Shown here: piece by piece, positions 1-7,370 of the stretch
Layout of the letters: each line of letters begins with the position of its first letter
Position numbering within the stretch: the first letter of the stretch is position 1
NCBI GenBank assembly: GCA_938049795.1
Contig: CALLCD010000095.1
Coordinates: 1-31,109, forward strand
Length of the DNA: 31,109 bases
Reading direction: 5' to 3'
Origin: an uncultured Hyphomonadaceae bacterium
Lineage (GTDB): Bacteria; Pseudomonadota; Alphaproteobacteria; Caulobacterales; Hyphomonadaceae
Made by a program: the position numbers and the translations under genes
Notes under the pieces: model-generated
What the model saw: only the letters and a program-made list of their open reading frames with translations
Databases searched by the model: none
Told to the model about the DNA's origin: nothing

Positions 1-447
1 GCTGCGATTGCTGGTCAGGACGGGCTGGCAGACCAAACCACCGCCGCAGACGCAACAGACACGGTCGAACGCGACAAGTTGGCGTGGCAAAACGACTATT
101 TGCGCCAACGCCTCGCCTTTATGGAAGAGCACGGCATCTCCGACACCACCGATAGTGCGCCAGCCGATCTTCCTTCAAGCAACGCGCCTGAGCCACGCAG
201 TCCGGATGTGCCGGACGCGCCTGCCGCCGTCGCCGTGCAAACCGAACCGGCAGCAGAGCCCGGTGACATCGAGCAGGAACTGGCACGGCTTCGCTGGCGC
301 AATCGTTATCTTGAGGGACGGCTAGCCTATATTGATGGCGATGCATCGCTTGAAGACGGCGCCGGTGCAACGAGCACAGATAATGCGGATAAGACCAGTG
401 CTGCGGAGGCATTGCTCGAGCGGCTGGAACGCGCGGATGACAGTTGA
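1..447 (+). CDS. C-terminal part of an unrecognised repeat-containing protein (5' end outside window)
   Basis: The reading frame is open from the first base and ends at a TGA at 445-447, so the start lies upstream of the window. I do not recognise a family. Two copies of a short motif can be seen, of the form W-x-N-x-Y-L-x-x-R-L-A-[FY]-[MI]. The first has its Trp codon at 85 and the second at 295, exactly 70 codons apart. Between them lies an acidic, Pro/Ala-rich, probably disordered linker. The tail is acidic and ends in a Leu/Glu/Arg helix. The motif could form short amphipathic or coiled-coil helices. Further copies may lie upstream. An initiator TTG at 79 is possible but less likely, because the frame continues to the edge. 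No signal peptide or membrane segment is visible in the part seen. Confidence 0.6.
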   Translation, partial: AAIAGQDGLADQTTAADATDTVERDKLAWQNDYLRQRLAFMEEHGISDTTDSAPADLPSSNAPEPRSPDVPDAPAAVAVQTEPAAEPGDIEQELARLRWRNRYLEGRLAYIDGDASLEDGAGATSTDNADKTSAAEALLERLERADDS

Positions 448-565
448 GCAGACGGCCTTGTATGCAATTTGTGTGATGACTGCCCCATAGTTGCCGTTCA
501 TTGTTCAGTCCGCATTCAAGCTTGTTGTGAGAGTGTTTGTGCAGTGTGTTGATTTGTAAAATATT

Positions 566-593
566 TTGCGAAATGGCCGTTTAGGGTTAGTAT
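566..593 (+). promoter_or_regulatory. candidate promoter for the M48 lipoprotein gene
   Basis: A -35-like TTGCGA at 566-571 and a -10-like TAGTAT at 588-593 are separated by 16 bases, in the AT-richer gap before the gene that starts at 627. This is only a visual match to sigma-70-type elements. The rest of the 448-626 gap shows nothing else clear. Confidence 0.3.
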
Positions 594-626
594 TTGTTTG
601 TCGAATGAGTTGGAGGACATTGTTTC

Positions 627-1463
627 ATGCAAGATCGTATTGATATCCGTGAAGGATTGCTCGAAGGGGCTCCCGAGGTTCACCTGTCGCGCCGTGCGAT
701 TATTACGGGCCTTGCCTGTGGAACCGTATTTCCATTTTTAAGTGGCTGTACGACAAATCCCGCAACCGGACGACGCCAGCTCTTGCTGGTAAACGAAGGT
801 CAGATTGCGAATATGTCGCTGGCCGCTTGGTCGGACATGAAAACCCAGATCCCGCAATCATCAGATCGCCGCTTGCGCAATCGCGTAAACGAGAATTGGA
901 GCCGGATTGCTGACGGCGCGGGCAAGGGCAATGAAGATTGGGAAGTGGCCATATTCGATGCTGATACGGTCAATGCGTTCGTTATGCCGGGCAATAAGGT
1001 CGGCGTGTTTCGCGGCATCACGGAATTGACCGAGAATGACGACCAATTGTCTTCGGTGCTCGGGCATGAGGTTGGCCATGTGACTGGTCGCCATGCTGCA
1101 GAACGGCTTTCGGTCAATGTTGCATCGCAAACGGCTCTACAGGTGGGGTCTATTGCGATTGCTTCACAAGAATCATTGCGCGGCTTCGGACCAACACTTG
1201 GCGCGCTTGGTGGGGCGGCGATCCAATTTGGTGTCGTGCTCCCCTATAGCCGTAATCATGAGACGGAAGCGGACAAGTTGGGCGTGGATTACATGCACAA
1301 TGCGGGCTATTCGGTTCGTGAGGCTCCACGGCTCTGGGATCTGATGGCCGCGCAAAGCGAAGGCAAACGCCCGCCCGAGATTATGTCCACCCACCCAGAT
1401 CCGGTAAACCGGGCGGCGGCGCTGCGTCAGTACATCAATGACAAAGGGTATGATGTCGTCTAG
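627..1463 (+). CDS. M48 family metalloprotease, Tat-type lipoprotein
   Basis: A zinc metallopeptidase of the M48 family (BepA/LoiP/YggG-like), expected to act in the periplasm on misfolded envelope proteins. The 278-residue product has a twin-arginine pair at residues 22-23 (S-R-R-A-I-I), a hydrophobic stretch, then a lipobox LSGC at 38-41 with Cys41 as the lipidation site. This suggests export by Tat followed by lipid anchoring. The catalytic HEVGH motif lies at 147-151, and the third zinc ligand is probably Glu214 in HETEAD. The start is supported by a GGAGGA at 612-617. A terminator hairpin follows the stop, so it is probably monocistronic. The family assignment is firm. Tat rather than Sec export is inferred from the arginine pair and long n-region. 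Confidence 0.93.
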   Translation: MQDRIDIREGLLEGAPEVHLSRRAIITGLACGTVFPFLSGCTTNPATGRRQLLLVNEGQIANMSLAAWSDMKTQIPQSSDRRLRNRVNENWSRIADGAGKGNEDWEVAIFDADTVNAFVMPGNKVGVFRGITELTENDDQLSSVLGHEVGHVTGRHAAERLSVNVASQTALQVGSIAIASQESLRGFGPTLGALGGAAIQFGVVLPYSRNHETEADKLGVDYMHNAGYSVREAPRLWDLMAAQSEGKRPPEIMSTHPDPVNRAAALRQYINDKGYDVV

Positions 1464-1492
1464 GCGGCAAGCCGGCTCCTAACCGGCTGAAG

Positions 1493-1529
1493 AAAGGCCA
1501 GTGCTCCGTCCGGATCGTTGGCCTTTTTT
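1493..1529 (+). terminator. rho-independent terminator after the M48 gene
   Basis: AAAGGCCA at 1493-1500 pairs with TGGCCTTT at 1519-1526, and the right arm runs into a stretch of six T at 1524-1529. The loop of about 18 bases is long. A second small perfect hairpin (AGCCGG/CCGGCT, 1470-1488) sits just upstream, directly after the stop codon. Confidence 0.6.
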
Positions 1530-1582
1530 GTGTTCTGTTTCCAAATGAGTGGCTTTGCCGTCCGGAAATTTTGAGTTCAGCC

Positions 1583-1611
1583 TTGCGCCAGAGGGGGCAG
1601 ACGCACTATTT
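1583..1611 (+). promoter_or_regulatory. candidate promoter for the three-gene operon
   Basis: TTGCGC at 1583-1588 and CTATTT at 1606-1611 are separated by 17 bases. Transcription would begin near 1618, giving a short leader of about 50 bases. Just downstream is an AGGAGG at 1616-1621 that is too far from the start codon at 1666 to be its ribosome site. Confidence 0.35.
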
Positions 1612-1665
1612 CTATAGGAGGAAACGCGGCTTCCGGCGCGCGTATGTCAGAGGGGACATGAAATC

Positions 1666-2862
1666 ATGACAGAGCTTGCAACATCCAGCCCGAGTGCGCT
1701 GCAATACCTTGACCGGGCGATGGGTGGGCTGCGCAAGCTTGGCCTCGTGCCCGAAAAAGCCGGCGATCCAGCCCCGATTGTCGCTCTGCTCAACCAGATC
1801 TCCGAGCTTGACCCTGACAAAGTCACGACAATTGCGCGCACCCTCGACCAATCCTCGACCTTCAATGATGTCGTGCGCGAGAACGTCTCCGGCATGAAAG
1901 TCGGCGAGCGGTATGAGGGCATCACCAAAGCCTTCAATTCGATCCGCGACGACAGCAAATCGCTGGTCGATCAATATGCCGACGGCAAAATCTCGACGAT
2001 GGAACGCGCTTCAAATGTCTGGATGAAAATGACGCGCGGGGACATCGCTTCCCGCTTTGGCAAGATCAAGGATCTCTATCTGGAAGTCCAGAACGAGACG
2101 GCCAACCAGATCGAACGCGAACGGACGATCCTTGAAGCCTATCTCGATTTCCGTGGCGCGCTGAAACAGTCCGAGGTCCTCGCGCTCGATGTCTTGAAAA
2201 CGGCCGAGGAGAAACTGAACGGTGCGCGCGAAGCGGTCAGCACAGCCGTCGCTGCGGTCGAAGCCTATACCGGAGAAGACGCAGCCGAACGCGCCGGTCT
2301 CGAGCTCAAACGCGACGAACAGCTGCGCCATCTGCAAGCGGAAGAGAAACGCTATCAGGTCTCCAAAGATCTCTCCGACAATCTCACCATTGGGTACAAC
2401 ACATCCGAAGTGATCATGGCGCGGCTCGTCCAGACGACAAATGCCAAAGAGCGCATCTACGCCCAGTCGATCAGCTTCTTCGGCACCAATGAAATCGTGT
2501 TGACCGCGCTGACGGCGACCTTCACCGGCATGCATGGACTGCATGAGGGCACCCAATCGCTCGAAGCCATGAAGAAAGGCGTTGACCAGAGCCTTGAAAC
2601 GCTCGCCAAAATTGGCGGACAGGTGCAAGAGGCGGCGACCCGCGCCGGCTATGGGCCAACTGTGTCCGCCGCATCGGTGAAAATGCTCGTCGATTCGGTG
2701 GTCTCCTATCAGGAACGTAGCCAGGACATCATCGCGGAAATGCGGGTCATGGCGACCAAAAACTCTACCGAAATCCGTGAAGCGGTCGAAGATGGCAAAC
2801 GCCGTCTGACGCGCCTTGTCGAGAAAGGGGCGGCGGCGGCGCTGATACCATCTGATTCGTGA
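1666..2862 (+). CDS. TelA-like (toxic anion resistance family) coiled-coil protein
   Basis: A 398-residue soluble, mostly alpha-helical protein without signal peptide or membrane segment. The overall pattern resembles the TelA/KlaA family (PF05816): alternating charged helices, a Gly-Tyr-Asn/Gln-Thr-Thr-Asn region near residues 247-265, and a later helix bundle. The family is often about 350-400 residues long and its biochemical role is unclear. The resemblance is by general pattern, so the assignment is tentative. The start ATG has GAGGGG at 1650-1655 about 10 bases upstream. It is the first gene of an operon: its TGA overlaps the GTG start of the next gene by 4 bases, implying coupled translation. 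It probably works with the two following proteins. An alternative is an unrelated coiled-coil scaffold. Confidence 0.75.
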   Translation: MTELATSSPSALQYLDRAMGGLRKLGLVPEKAGDPAPIVALLNQISELDPDKVTTIARTLDQSSTFNDVVRENVSGMKVGERYEGITKAFNSIRDDSKSLVDQYADGKISTMERASNVWMKMTRGDIASRFGKIKDLYLEVQNETANQIERERTILEAYLDFRGALKQSEVLALDVLKTAEEKLNGAREAVSTAVAAVEAYTGEDAAERAGLELKRDEQLRHLQAEEKRYQVSKDLSDNLTIGYNTSEVIMARLVQTTNAKERIYAQSISFFGTNEIVLTALTATFTGMHGLHEGTQSLEAMKKGVDQSLETLAKIGGQVQEAATRAGYGPTVSAASVKMLVDSVVSYQERSQDIIAEMRVMATKNSTEIREAVEDGKRRLTRLVEKGAAAALIPSDS

Positions 2863-3803
2863 GTGAAGAGGTCCCATCCAACCCGACGCCTGAAACGCTT
2901 GACGAGGTCATGCTGGCCATGGACGTGGTCGACACGCTCCGCCATCGCGAGCAATTGGTCGGCGCAGAGCTCGATTCGGAGACGCGCAAAGCCGACCTGA
3001 TCAAACGCCTGCACGAGATCTACAGCGCGCAGGGCATCGAAGTGCCCGATCATATTCTGGAGGATGGTGTCAAAGCGCTTGAGGAACGGCGCTTTCTCTA
3101 TGAACCGCCCAAAGAGAGCTTCGCTGTGCGGCTTGCCCGTATCTATGTCTCGCGCGAACGCTGGTGGCGGCAAGTGACGGGTGCGGTGGTTGCGCTATTT
3201 GCCGGGTTCGGCTTCTATCAGTTTGGCGTCGCCGGTCCCAAAAGGGCAGAAGCGGCGCGGCTCGAACAGGCGCTGAGCGTGACCTTGCCGACCGAACTGG
3301 TTGCCATGCGCGACAAAGTGCAGGAGCTTGCCGTCTCCGAACGCGTCGATGGCATCGCCGAGGGCTATTACCAGGACGGCGTGTCTGCGATTGAGCGCCG
3401 GAAAGCGCGCGAAGCTGAGACCCAGCTTACCGCGCTCTCGACGCTCTATGATGATCTCTCTGCCGCCTATGATGTCCGCATTCGCTATCGCGGCGGGGCT
3501 GATAGTGGCTTTACGCGTGTGCCCGATGATGCCCCCTCTGCGCGCAATTATTATCTCATCGTCGAAGCGGTCACCCCCGCAGGCGACGTGTTGGCCGTGC
3601 CTGTCTCAAGTGAAGAAGTGGACGCCCGCGCGCGGGTTAAACGCTGGGCGCAGCGGGTTGATCAGGCAACCTTCAATCGCGTCATCGCAGACAAAAGGGA
3701 CGACCAGATTATCCAGAACGACATTATCGGCTCCAAAACGCGCGGCGTCCTCTCGCCGGAGTATCGCGTGCCGACCCCGGGCGGAGCGATTCTGGAATGG
3801 TAA
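2859..3803 (+). CDS. DUF6384-like single-pass membrane protein
   Basis: A 314-residue protein starting at a GTG that overlaps the previous stop (GTGA). The N-terminal block (about residues 11-80) is a conserved-looking helical region beginning L-D-E-V-M-L-A-M-D, followed by a basic juxtamembrane segment and one membrane helix at about 105-126. The C-terminal part contains a coiled coil (about 128-200) and a beta-rich region ending in a Pro-rich tail. The N-terminal pattern resembles what I remember as DUF6384, a family without known function. There is no cleavable signal, so the N-terminal block is probably cytoplasmic and the rest periplasmic, or the reverse. It is the middle gene of a tightly overlapping operon, which suggests a complex anchored to the inner membrane by this subunit. 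Confidence 0.8.
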   Translation: MSEEVPSNPTPETLDEVMLAMDVVDTLRHREQLVGAELDSETRKADLIKRLHEIYSAQGIEVPDHILEDGVKALEERRFLYEPPKESFAVRLARIYVSRERWWRQVTGAVVALFAGFGFYQFGVAGPKRAEAARLEQALSVTLPTELVAMRDKVQELAVSERVDGIAEGYYQDGVSAIERRKAREAETQLTALSTLYDDLSAAYDVRIRYRGGADSGFTRVPDDAPSARNYYLIVEAVTPAGDVLAVPVSSEEVDARARVKRWAQRVDQATFNRVIADKRDDQIIQNDIIGSKTRGVLSPEYRVPTPGGAILEW

Positions 3804-5377
3804 AGCGGTGGCGATCTTCCTCCGGCGTGATCAATGGCCGTGACGCCTTGCACACTGTGGACACGGTCATCGCGAACGCTCGCGAGGCGCTGACCGCCGC
3901 GCTCGAAACGGTGGACATGCAGGCGCGGCGCGGGGCCGAAGTGCAACGCGAGCAGCTGACAGCCTATCGCGCTATGGCCGATGTCCGCATCGACCTCATC
4001 CAGAAACGCCACAATGGCGCAGATCTCAAAGGCATTGATCAAAAAGCGGCCAAGCTCATGAAGAAGCATGAGAAATTTGTCGAACGCGAAACGGCCCGTC
4101 TTGAAACGCTGGTGGCCGAAATCTCGCAACTTGAAGCGGACCGCGAGGCACAGGCCAAGACGCTCGATGTGGCGGTCAAAGTCTGGGAAGACAAAGTCGC
4201 CGACATCATCGCCTCGCTTGGAAACGATCCTGATTATGTCGCTCTGGCCGACGCCGCTGACCGTGCCCGCTCGGTTCAGGAACGCGCCGAGCAGAAGCTT
4301 GAACTTGCGCGCGCTGACCGCGAGAAAAAAGGCGCGCCCTATGACAATGACCCGCTGTTCTCCTATCTCTGGGATCGCCAATTCCGCACGCCTGACTACC
4401 GTGCGGGCCCATTTGCGCGGTTTCTCGATGGCTGGGTCGCCCGGCTGTGCGGCTATGACAAGGCGCACCTGAATTATGCCCGGCTTGTCGAATTGCCCGA
4501 CCGGCTTGCCGAACATGTCGAGCGCGTCGCTGTGCTCGAAACACAGGCGATAGACGCGCTCGCCGAAGCGGAAGCCAAATCGCTCAAGACGGGCGGGGCG
4601 GACGATCTGCGCACCACCGCCGAAGCCGAACGCGAAGCCCTCGCTGCGCTCGATCTTAAAATCGAACAATCAGAAGCCGCCCATCTCGCCAAAGCGCGCG
4701 CTCATCAGGACGCATTGCAAGCGCGCACCGGCCCGGCCGAGGAGGCGCGGCAGGTCATCGAGCAGGAATTACGCAAGGCGAGCTTTCCGGACCTGCGGGT
4801 TCTCGCCGCCCAGACGATCACGCTGGACGATGACGAACTGGTCGACGAGTTGGTCAAACTCCGCGCCGAGGAGATGCAGCTCGATCTCTCCGCGCTCGAA
4901 AATGCGGCTCTGCCCGAACGGCGCAGATGGGAGCTCAAAGAGCTCGAAGCCTTGCGGTCAAAGTTCAAGGATGCCGGTTTTGACAGCGCCTATATCACCT
5001 TTCATGCGGCGGCGCTCGATGAGGCTGTCGATGATCTTCTCGGCGGGGACCGGAGCGTCGAGAAAGTCATCAAACGTCTTGCCAAGGGGCTCAAACGGCT
5101 CGACCGAAGACGCAAAGGTCGGCGGCGCAGCGGGCGCGACTATGGGCGCCGCTCGAGCGGATTTGAACAAGTGCTCGGTGATGTCGCATGGGAGATTGCG
5201 CGCGAAGCCATGCGCGGCAGCGGCGGCGGATTTGATCTTGGTGACTTTGGCGGCGGTTCACGACGGCGCGGCGATGGCGGCTCCAAACGCCGCCGACCAT
5301 CGCGTTCAGGTCGCCGGACCCGCAGCACACGGCCAAAACGCGGCGGCGGCGGATTCAGGACGCGCGACAAGTTCTAG
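3797..5377 (+). CDS. large coiled-coil protein with Gly/Arg-rich basic tail, unknown function
   Basis: A 526-residue protein that I do not recognise. Its ATG lies 7 bases inside the end of the upstream gene (ATGGTAA), so translation is very likely coupled. Long charged helices fill residues 20-180. They are interrupted by a compact aromatic-rich block at about 181-235 (Y-D-N-D-P-L-F-S-Y-L-W-D at its start), followed by more coiled coil to about 440. The last 90 residues are rich in Gly and Arg with runs such as RRRKGRRR and KRRR, which could bind nucleic acid, anionic lipid or a protein partner. No signal peptide, membrane helix or catalytic motif is seen. It is the last gene of the operon, and the convergent peroxiredoxin gene ends 21 bases away. 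A structural or scaffold role is inferred only from composition. Confidence 0.8.
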   Translation: MVKRWRSSSGVINGRDALHTVDTVIANAREALTAALETVDMQARRGAEVQREQLTAYRAMADVRIDLIQKRHNGADLKGIDQKAAKLMKKHEKFVERETARLETLVAEISQLEADREAQAKTLDVAVKVWEDKVADIIASLGNDPDYVALADAADRARSVQERAEQKLELARADREKKGAPYDNDPLFSYLWDRQFRTPDYRAGPFARFLDGWVARLCGYDKAHLNYARLVELPDRLAEHVERVAVLETQAIDALAEAEAKSLKTGGADDLRTTAEAEREALAALDLKIEQSEAAHLAKARAHQDALQARTGPAEEARQVIEQELRKASFPDLRVLAAQTITLDDDELVDELVKLRAEEMQLDLSALENAALPERRRWELKELEALRSKFKDAGFDSAYITFHAAALDEAVDDLLGGDRSVEKVIKRLAKGLKRLDRRRKGRRRSGRDYGRRSSGFEQVLGDVAWEIAREAMRGSGGGFDLGDFGGGSRRRGDGGSKRRRPSRSGRRTRSTRPKRGGGGFRTRDKF

Positions 5378-5398
5378 CATGTCGCGCGCGCTCTGGGC

Positions 5399-6037
5399 TT
5401 ATTTGTTCGGCTGGGGGGTCGTCCGCAAATACGGCTTGATCACTTTGACGCCTTTGGGGAACAGCCGCGCAATCTCGTCCGGGTCCGTCACACTCGGCAG
5501 CACGATCACATCCTCGCCATCGGTCCAGTTCACGGGCGTTGCCACTTTATGACTGTCGGCCAATTGCAAACTGTCGAGCAGACGGACGATCTCGTCAAAA
5601 TTCCGGCCCGTGCTTGGTGGATAGAGAATGCTCGCGCGGATTTTCTTGTTCGGGTCGATCACATAAACCGCGCGCACGGTTAGTTTCGCATTCGAATTGG
5701 GGTGGATCATATTGTAGAGCGTGGCCACTTTACCGTCTTCGTCCGCGATCAAAGGGAAATTCACGCCGGTGCCTTGGGTTTCTTCGATGTCGCCGACCCA
5801 GCCCTGATGGCTCTCCAGACTGTCAACCGAGATAGCAATCGCCTTGGCATTGCGCTCTGTGAAGGCATCTTTCAGCTTGGCCGTATAGCCAAGTTCCGTC
5901 GTGCAAACGGGTGTATAGTCCGCCGGATGCGAGAACAGGATCACCCATTGGTCGCCCGCCCAATCATGAAATTCGATGGGGCCTTCGGTCGTCTCTGCAG
6001 CAAAATCGGGGGCGACATCGCCAAGTAATAGCGTCAT
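5399..6037 (-). CDS. 1-Cys peroxiredoxin (Prx6-type)
   Basis: A thiol peroxidase that reduces hydrogen peroxide and alkyl hydroperoxides in the cytoplasm. The 212-residue product has the peroxidatic cysteine at Cys45 in D-Y-T-P-V-C-T-T-E, preceded by the usual S-H-P-A-D. The later Y-P-P-S-T-G-R-N-F-D-E-I motif is typical of the Prx6 branch, as is the length of a bit over 200 residues. No resolving cysteine is obvious. The ATG at 6037 is preferred because a CGGAG lies just upstream and the protein begins MTLLLGDVAPDF, as the family does. A 23-codon upstream extension looks like leader. It is divergent from the SixA-like gene, and the 110-base gap must hold both promoters. Confidence 0.95.
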   Translation of the reverse strand: MTLLLGDVAPDFAAETTEGPIEFHDWAGDQWVILFSHPADYTPVCTTELGYTAKLKDAFTERNAKAIAISVDSLESHQGWVGDIEETQGTGVNFPLIADEDGKVATLYNMIHPNSNAKLTVRAVYVIDPNKKIRASILYPPSTGRNFDEIVRLLDSLQLADSHKVATPVNWTDGEDVIVLPSVTDPDEIARLFPKGVKVIKPYLRTTPQPNK

Positions 6038-6147
6038 TTTACAACTCCGTGGTTGATCGGGCTTGATCTTACCTTCCGAATTGGCCCTTAAATGCGTATC
6101 TCTCAAGCCTTACCGGCCTCAACTTTCGGATAAGTTTTTCTAAGCCA

Positions 6148-6669
6148 ATGAAACGTCTCCTTCTCATGCGTCACGCAAAAACGGAAAACTGGTATCAGGG
6201 AACTGATGATGAGGGGCGGGCTCTAGTAGCTCGCGGATGGGAGGATGCCCGGCTGATGAGTGACGCGCTCGCTGCGCGTGGCTGGGTGCCCGAACGCGTA
6301 TTGATGTCAACAGCGCGGCGGACCAGAGAGACGTGGAAAGCGATGTCAGAGACACTGGAGAATGTGGAGCACGAGGTGCTCGAAGAGCTATATCTGGCGA
6401 CGCAAGAGACATTGCTGGATCTGACGCTCAAGGCGCTTGATGAAGTTGAGTGCTTGCTCGTGATCGGTCACAATCCAAGCATCCAGGATGTTGCTGTCCA
6501 GTTGGCCGAGGCGCACACAAAGAGCGACTTTGATAGTCTGAGAATGGTCGAGACCAAAATGCCGACATGCGCGGTCGCTCTGTTTGAGGCTGATGGCGCG
6601 GGCGGGCCGCTCGAGCAGTCCCTGCAACTGAAAGACTTCCCCACCGCCAAATCACTGCGTCCAAAGTAG
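6148..6669 (+). CDS. SixA-like histidine phosphatase
   Basis: A small histidine phosphatase-superfamily enzyme of 173 residues. The catalytic R-H motif is at residues 8-9 (M-R-H-A-K), S-x-A-R-R-T-R-E-T follows near residues 54-62, and the second catalytic histidine is in I-G-H-N-P near the middle. SixA proteins remove phosphate from phosphohistidine, for instance on histidine-containing phosphotransfer domains. The substrate here is unknown, and no sensor kinase or PTS gene lies nearby. No good ribosome site is visible before the ATG, so a short or leaderless transcript is possible. It ends 25 bases before the terminator of the convergent urcA-type gene. Confidence 0.9.
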   Translation: MKRLLLMRHAKTENWYQGTDDEGRALVARGWEDARLMSDALAARGWVPERVLMSTARRTRETWKAMSETLENVEHEVLEELYLATQETLLDLTLKALDEVECLLVIGHNPSIQDVAVQLAEAHTKSDFDSLRMVETKMPTCAVALFEADGAGGPLEQSLQLKDFPTAKSLRPK

Positions 6670-6693
6670 CCAGCGCAATTTGATAGCCAGACA

Positions 6694-6729
6694 TAAAAGA
6701 AGCCGCCCTGCAGGGGAACAGGGCGACTT
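6694..6729 (-). terminator. strong rho-independent terminator for the UrcA-family gene
   Basis: On the minus strand an 11-base-pair stem with one G-T wobble (arms 6719-6729 and 6700-6710, core CGCCCTG/CAGGGCG) closes an 8-base loop and is followed by CTTCTTTTAT. It begins 28 bases after the stop of the UrcA-family gene. Confidence 0.85.
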
Positions 6730-6757
6730 GCAGCTTTCGGTGATTGCGGAGCGAAGA

Positions 6758-7069
6758 CTAGCCGCGCTTGGCTTCGTGGATCCTTGTCACTTCGGGCTGA
6801 TCCATTTGCGCAACGGCGGCGTCGAGCGTATCGTCAATGCAATTTTTGACGGCATTACGGATTCTCATCTGTCCAATGGCGTCTACATCCGGTGTGCACT
6901 CGGCCTCAATCTCGGCTTCCAGTTCAGCGTAAACCTGCTTGGCACCCTCTTCGGTCGACACTTCAACCGGGGAGAATTCAAACTCCATCTCGAATTTGTC
7001 GGACGCAAATGCTGCTGGTGTAACAGCGAGGCTCAGGGCGGCGAAGATGGGGAGGATAGCGTTTTTCAT
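6758..7069 (-). CDS. UrcA family exported small protein
   Basis: A 103-residue exported protein. It begins with a clear Sec signal peptide (MKNAILPIFAALSLAVTPAAFA, probable cleavage after residue 22). The mature part has an acidic start, an E-G-A-K-Q-V-Y-A-E-L helix and two cysteines at positions 58 and 77, which may form a disulphide. This arrangement (f-x-f, a G-A-x-x-x-Y-x-x-L/I helix, paired Cys, short C-terminal helix) fits the UrcA family, common in Caulobacterales and sphingomonads and of unknown function. The start at 7069 is fixed by the signal peptide and an AAGGA about 10 bases upstream. A strong terminator follows, and another one lies 65 bases upstream of the start, which is unusual. 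Confidence 0.85.
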   Translation of the reverse strand: MKNAILPIFAALSLAVTPAAFASDKFEMEFEFSPVEVSTEEGAKQVYAELEAEIEAECTPDVDAIGQMRIRNAVKNCIDDTLDAAVAQMDQPEVTRIHEAKRG

Positions 7070-7124
7070 GTTATGTTTCCTTGTTGCTTTTTTGGGTTTG
7101 TTTTTGGCAATTTTCTGGTTTGGG

Positions 7125-7170
7125 AAAAAATCACCGGATCGCAAAGGAGTGTGAAAGCTTTGCGATCCGG
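7125..7170 (-). terminator. strong terminator hairpin between the small ORF and the UrcA gene
   Basis: On the minus strand CCGGATCGCAAAG (7170 to 7158) pairs perfectly over 13 bases with CTTTGCGATCCGG (7146 to 7134) around an 11-base loop, followed by TGATTTTTT. It lies 9 bases after the stop of the small ORF and about 55 bases before the start of the UrcA gene. It may end the small-ORF transcript or act as an attenuator for the UrcA gene. Confidence 0.85.
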
Positions 7171-7178
7171 GTTGAGGT

Positions 7179-7370
7179 TCACCGTTGCCTGCGGGACCAC
7201 CGGTTGCGACGACGCTCCAGAAGGGGGCGCTTGCCGATCGGCTCCAGAGGCGCGGCAACGGAGACATCAATGGGGGCTAAATCCATCTCTGTTGCCATTT
7301 GGAGTCCAGCCTCAACCACGGTGGGGTGGGCCGATTGGGTAGTCGCATTGTCGTTGACACGCGGGCTCAT
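7179..7370 (-). CDS. putative small protein, 63 residues, unknown function
   Basis: A small ORF that I do not recognise. The chosen ATG at 7370 has AAGGA 9 bases upstream; another ATG four codons earlier (7379) would touch that site. The product has a polar N-terminus, a central amphipathic stretch (V-V-E-A-G-L-Q-M-A-T-E-M) and a strongly basic C-terminus with R-R-R-N-R-W-S-R-R-Q-R. There is no signal peptide. Evidence for a real gene is the ribosome site, the AT-rich promoter-like region behind it and a strong terminator starting 9 bases after its stop. It could instead be a translated leader of the UrcA gene. Confidence 0.45.
   Translation of the reverse strand: MSPRVNDNATTQSAHPTVVEAGLQMATEMDLAPIDVSVAAPLEPIGKRPLLERRRNRWSRRQR

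Noticed and set aside
8..325. Plus-strand ORF in another frame at the window start
   Set aside because: The frame open from base 1 to 447 has a repeated motif and typical codon use; this one has neither.
3662..4669. Minus-strand ORF of 335 codons and a similar one at 2011-2877
   Set aside because: Both are antisense to the cassette genes. The plus-strand genes are supported by overlaps, ribosome sites and coiled-coil content.
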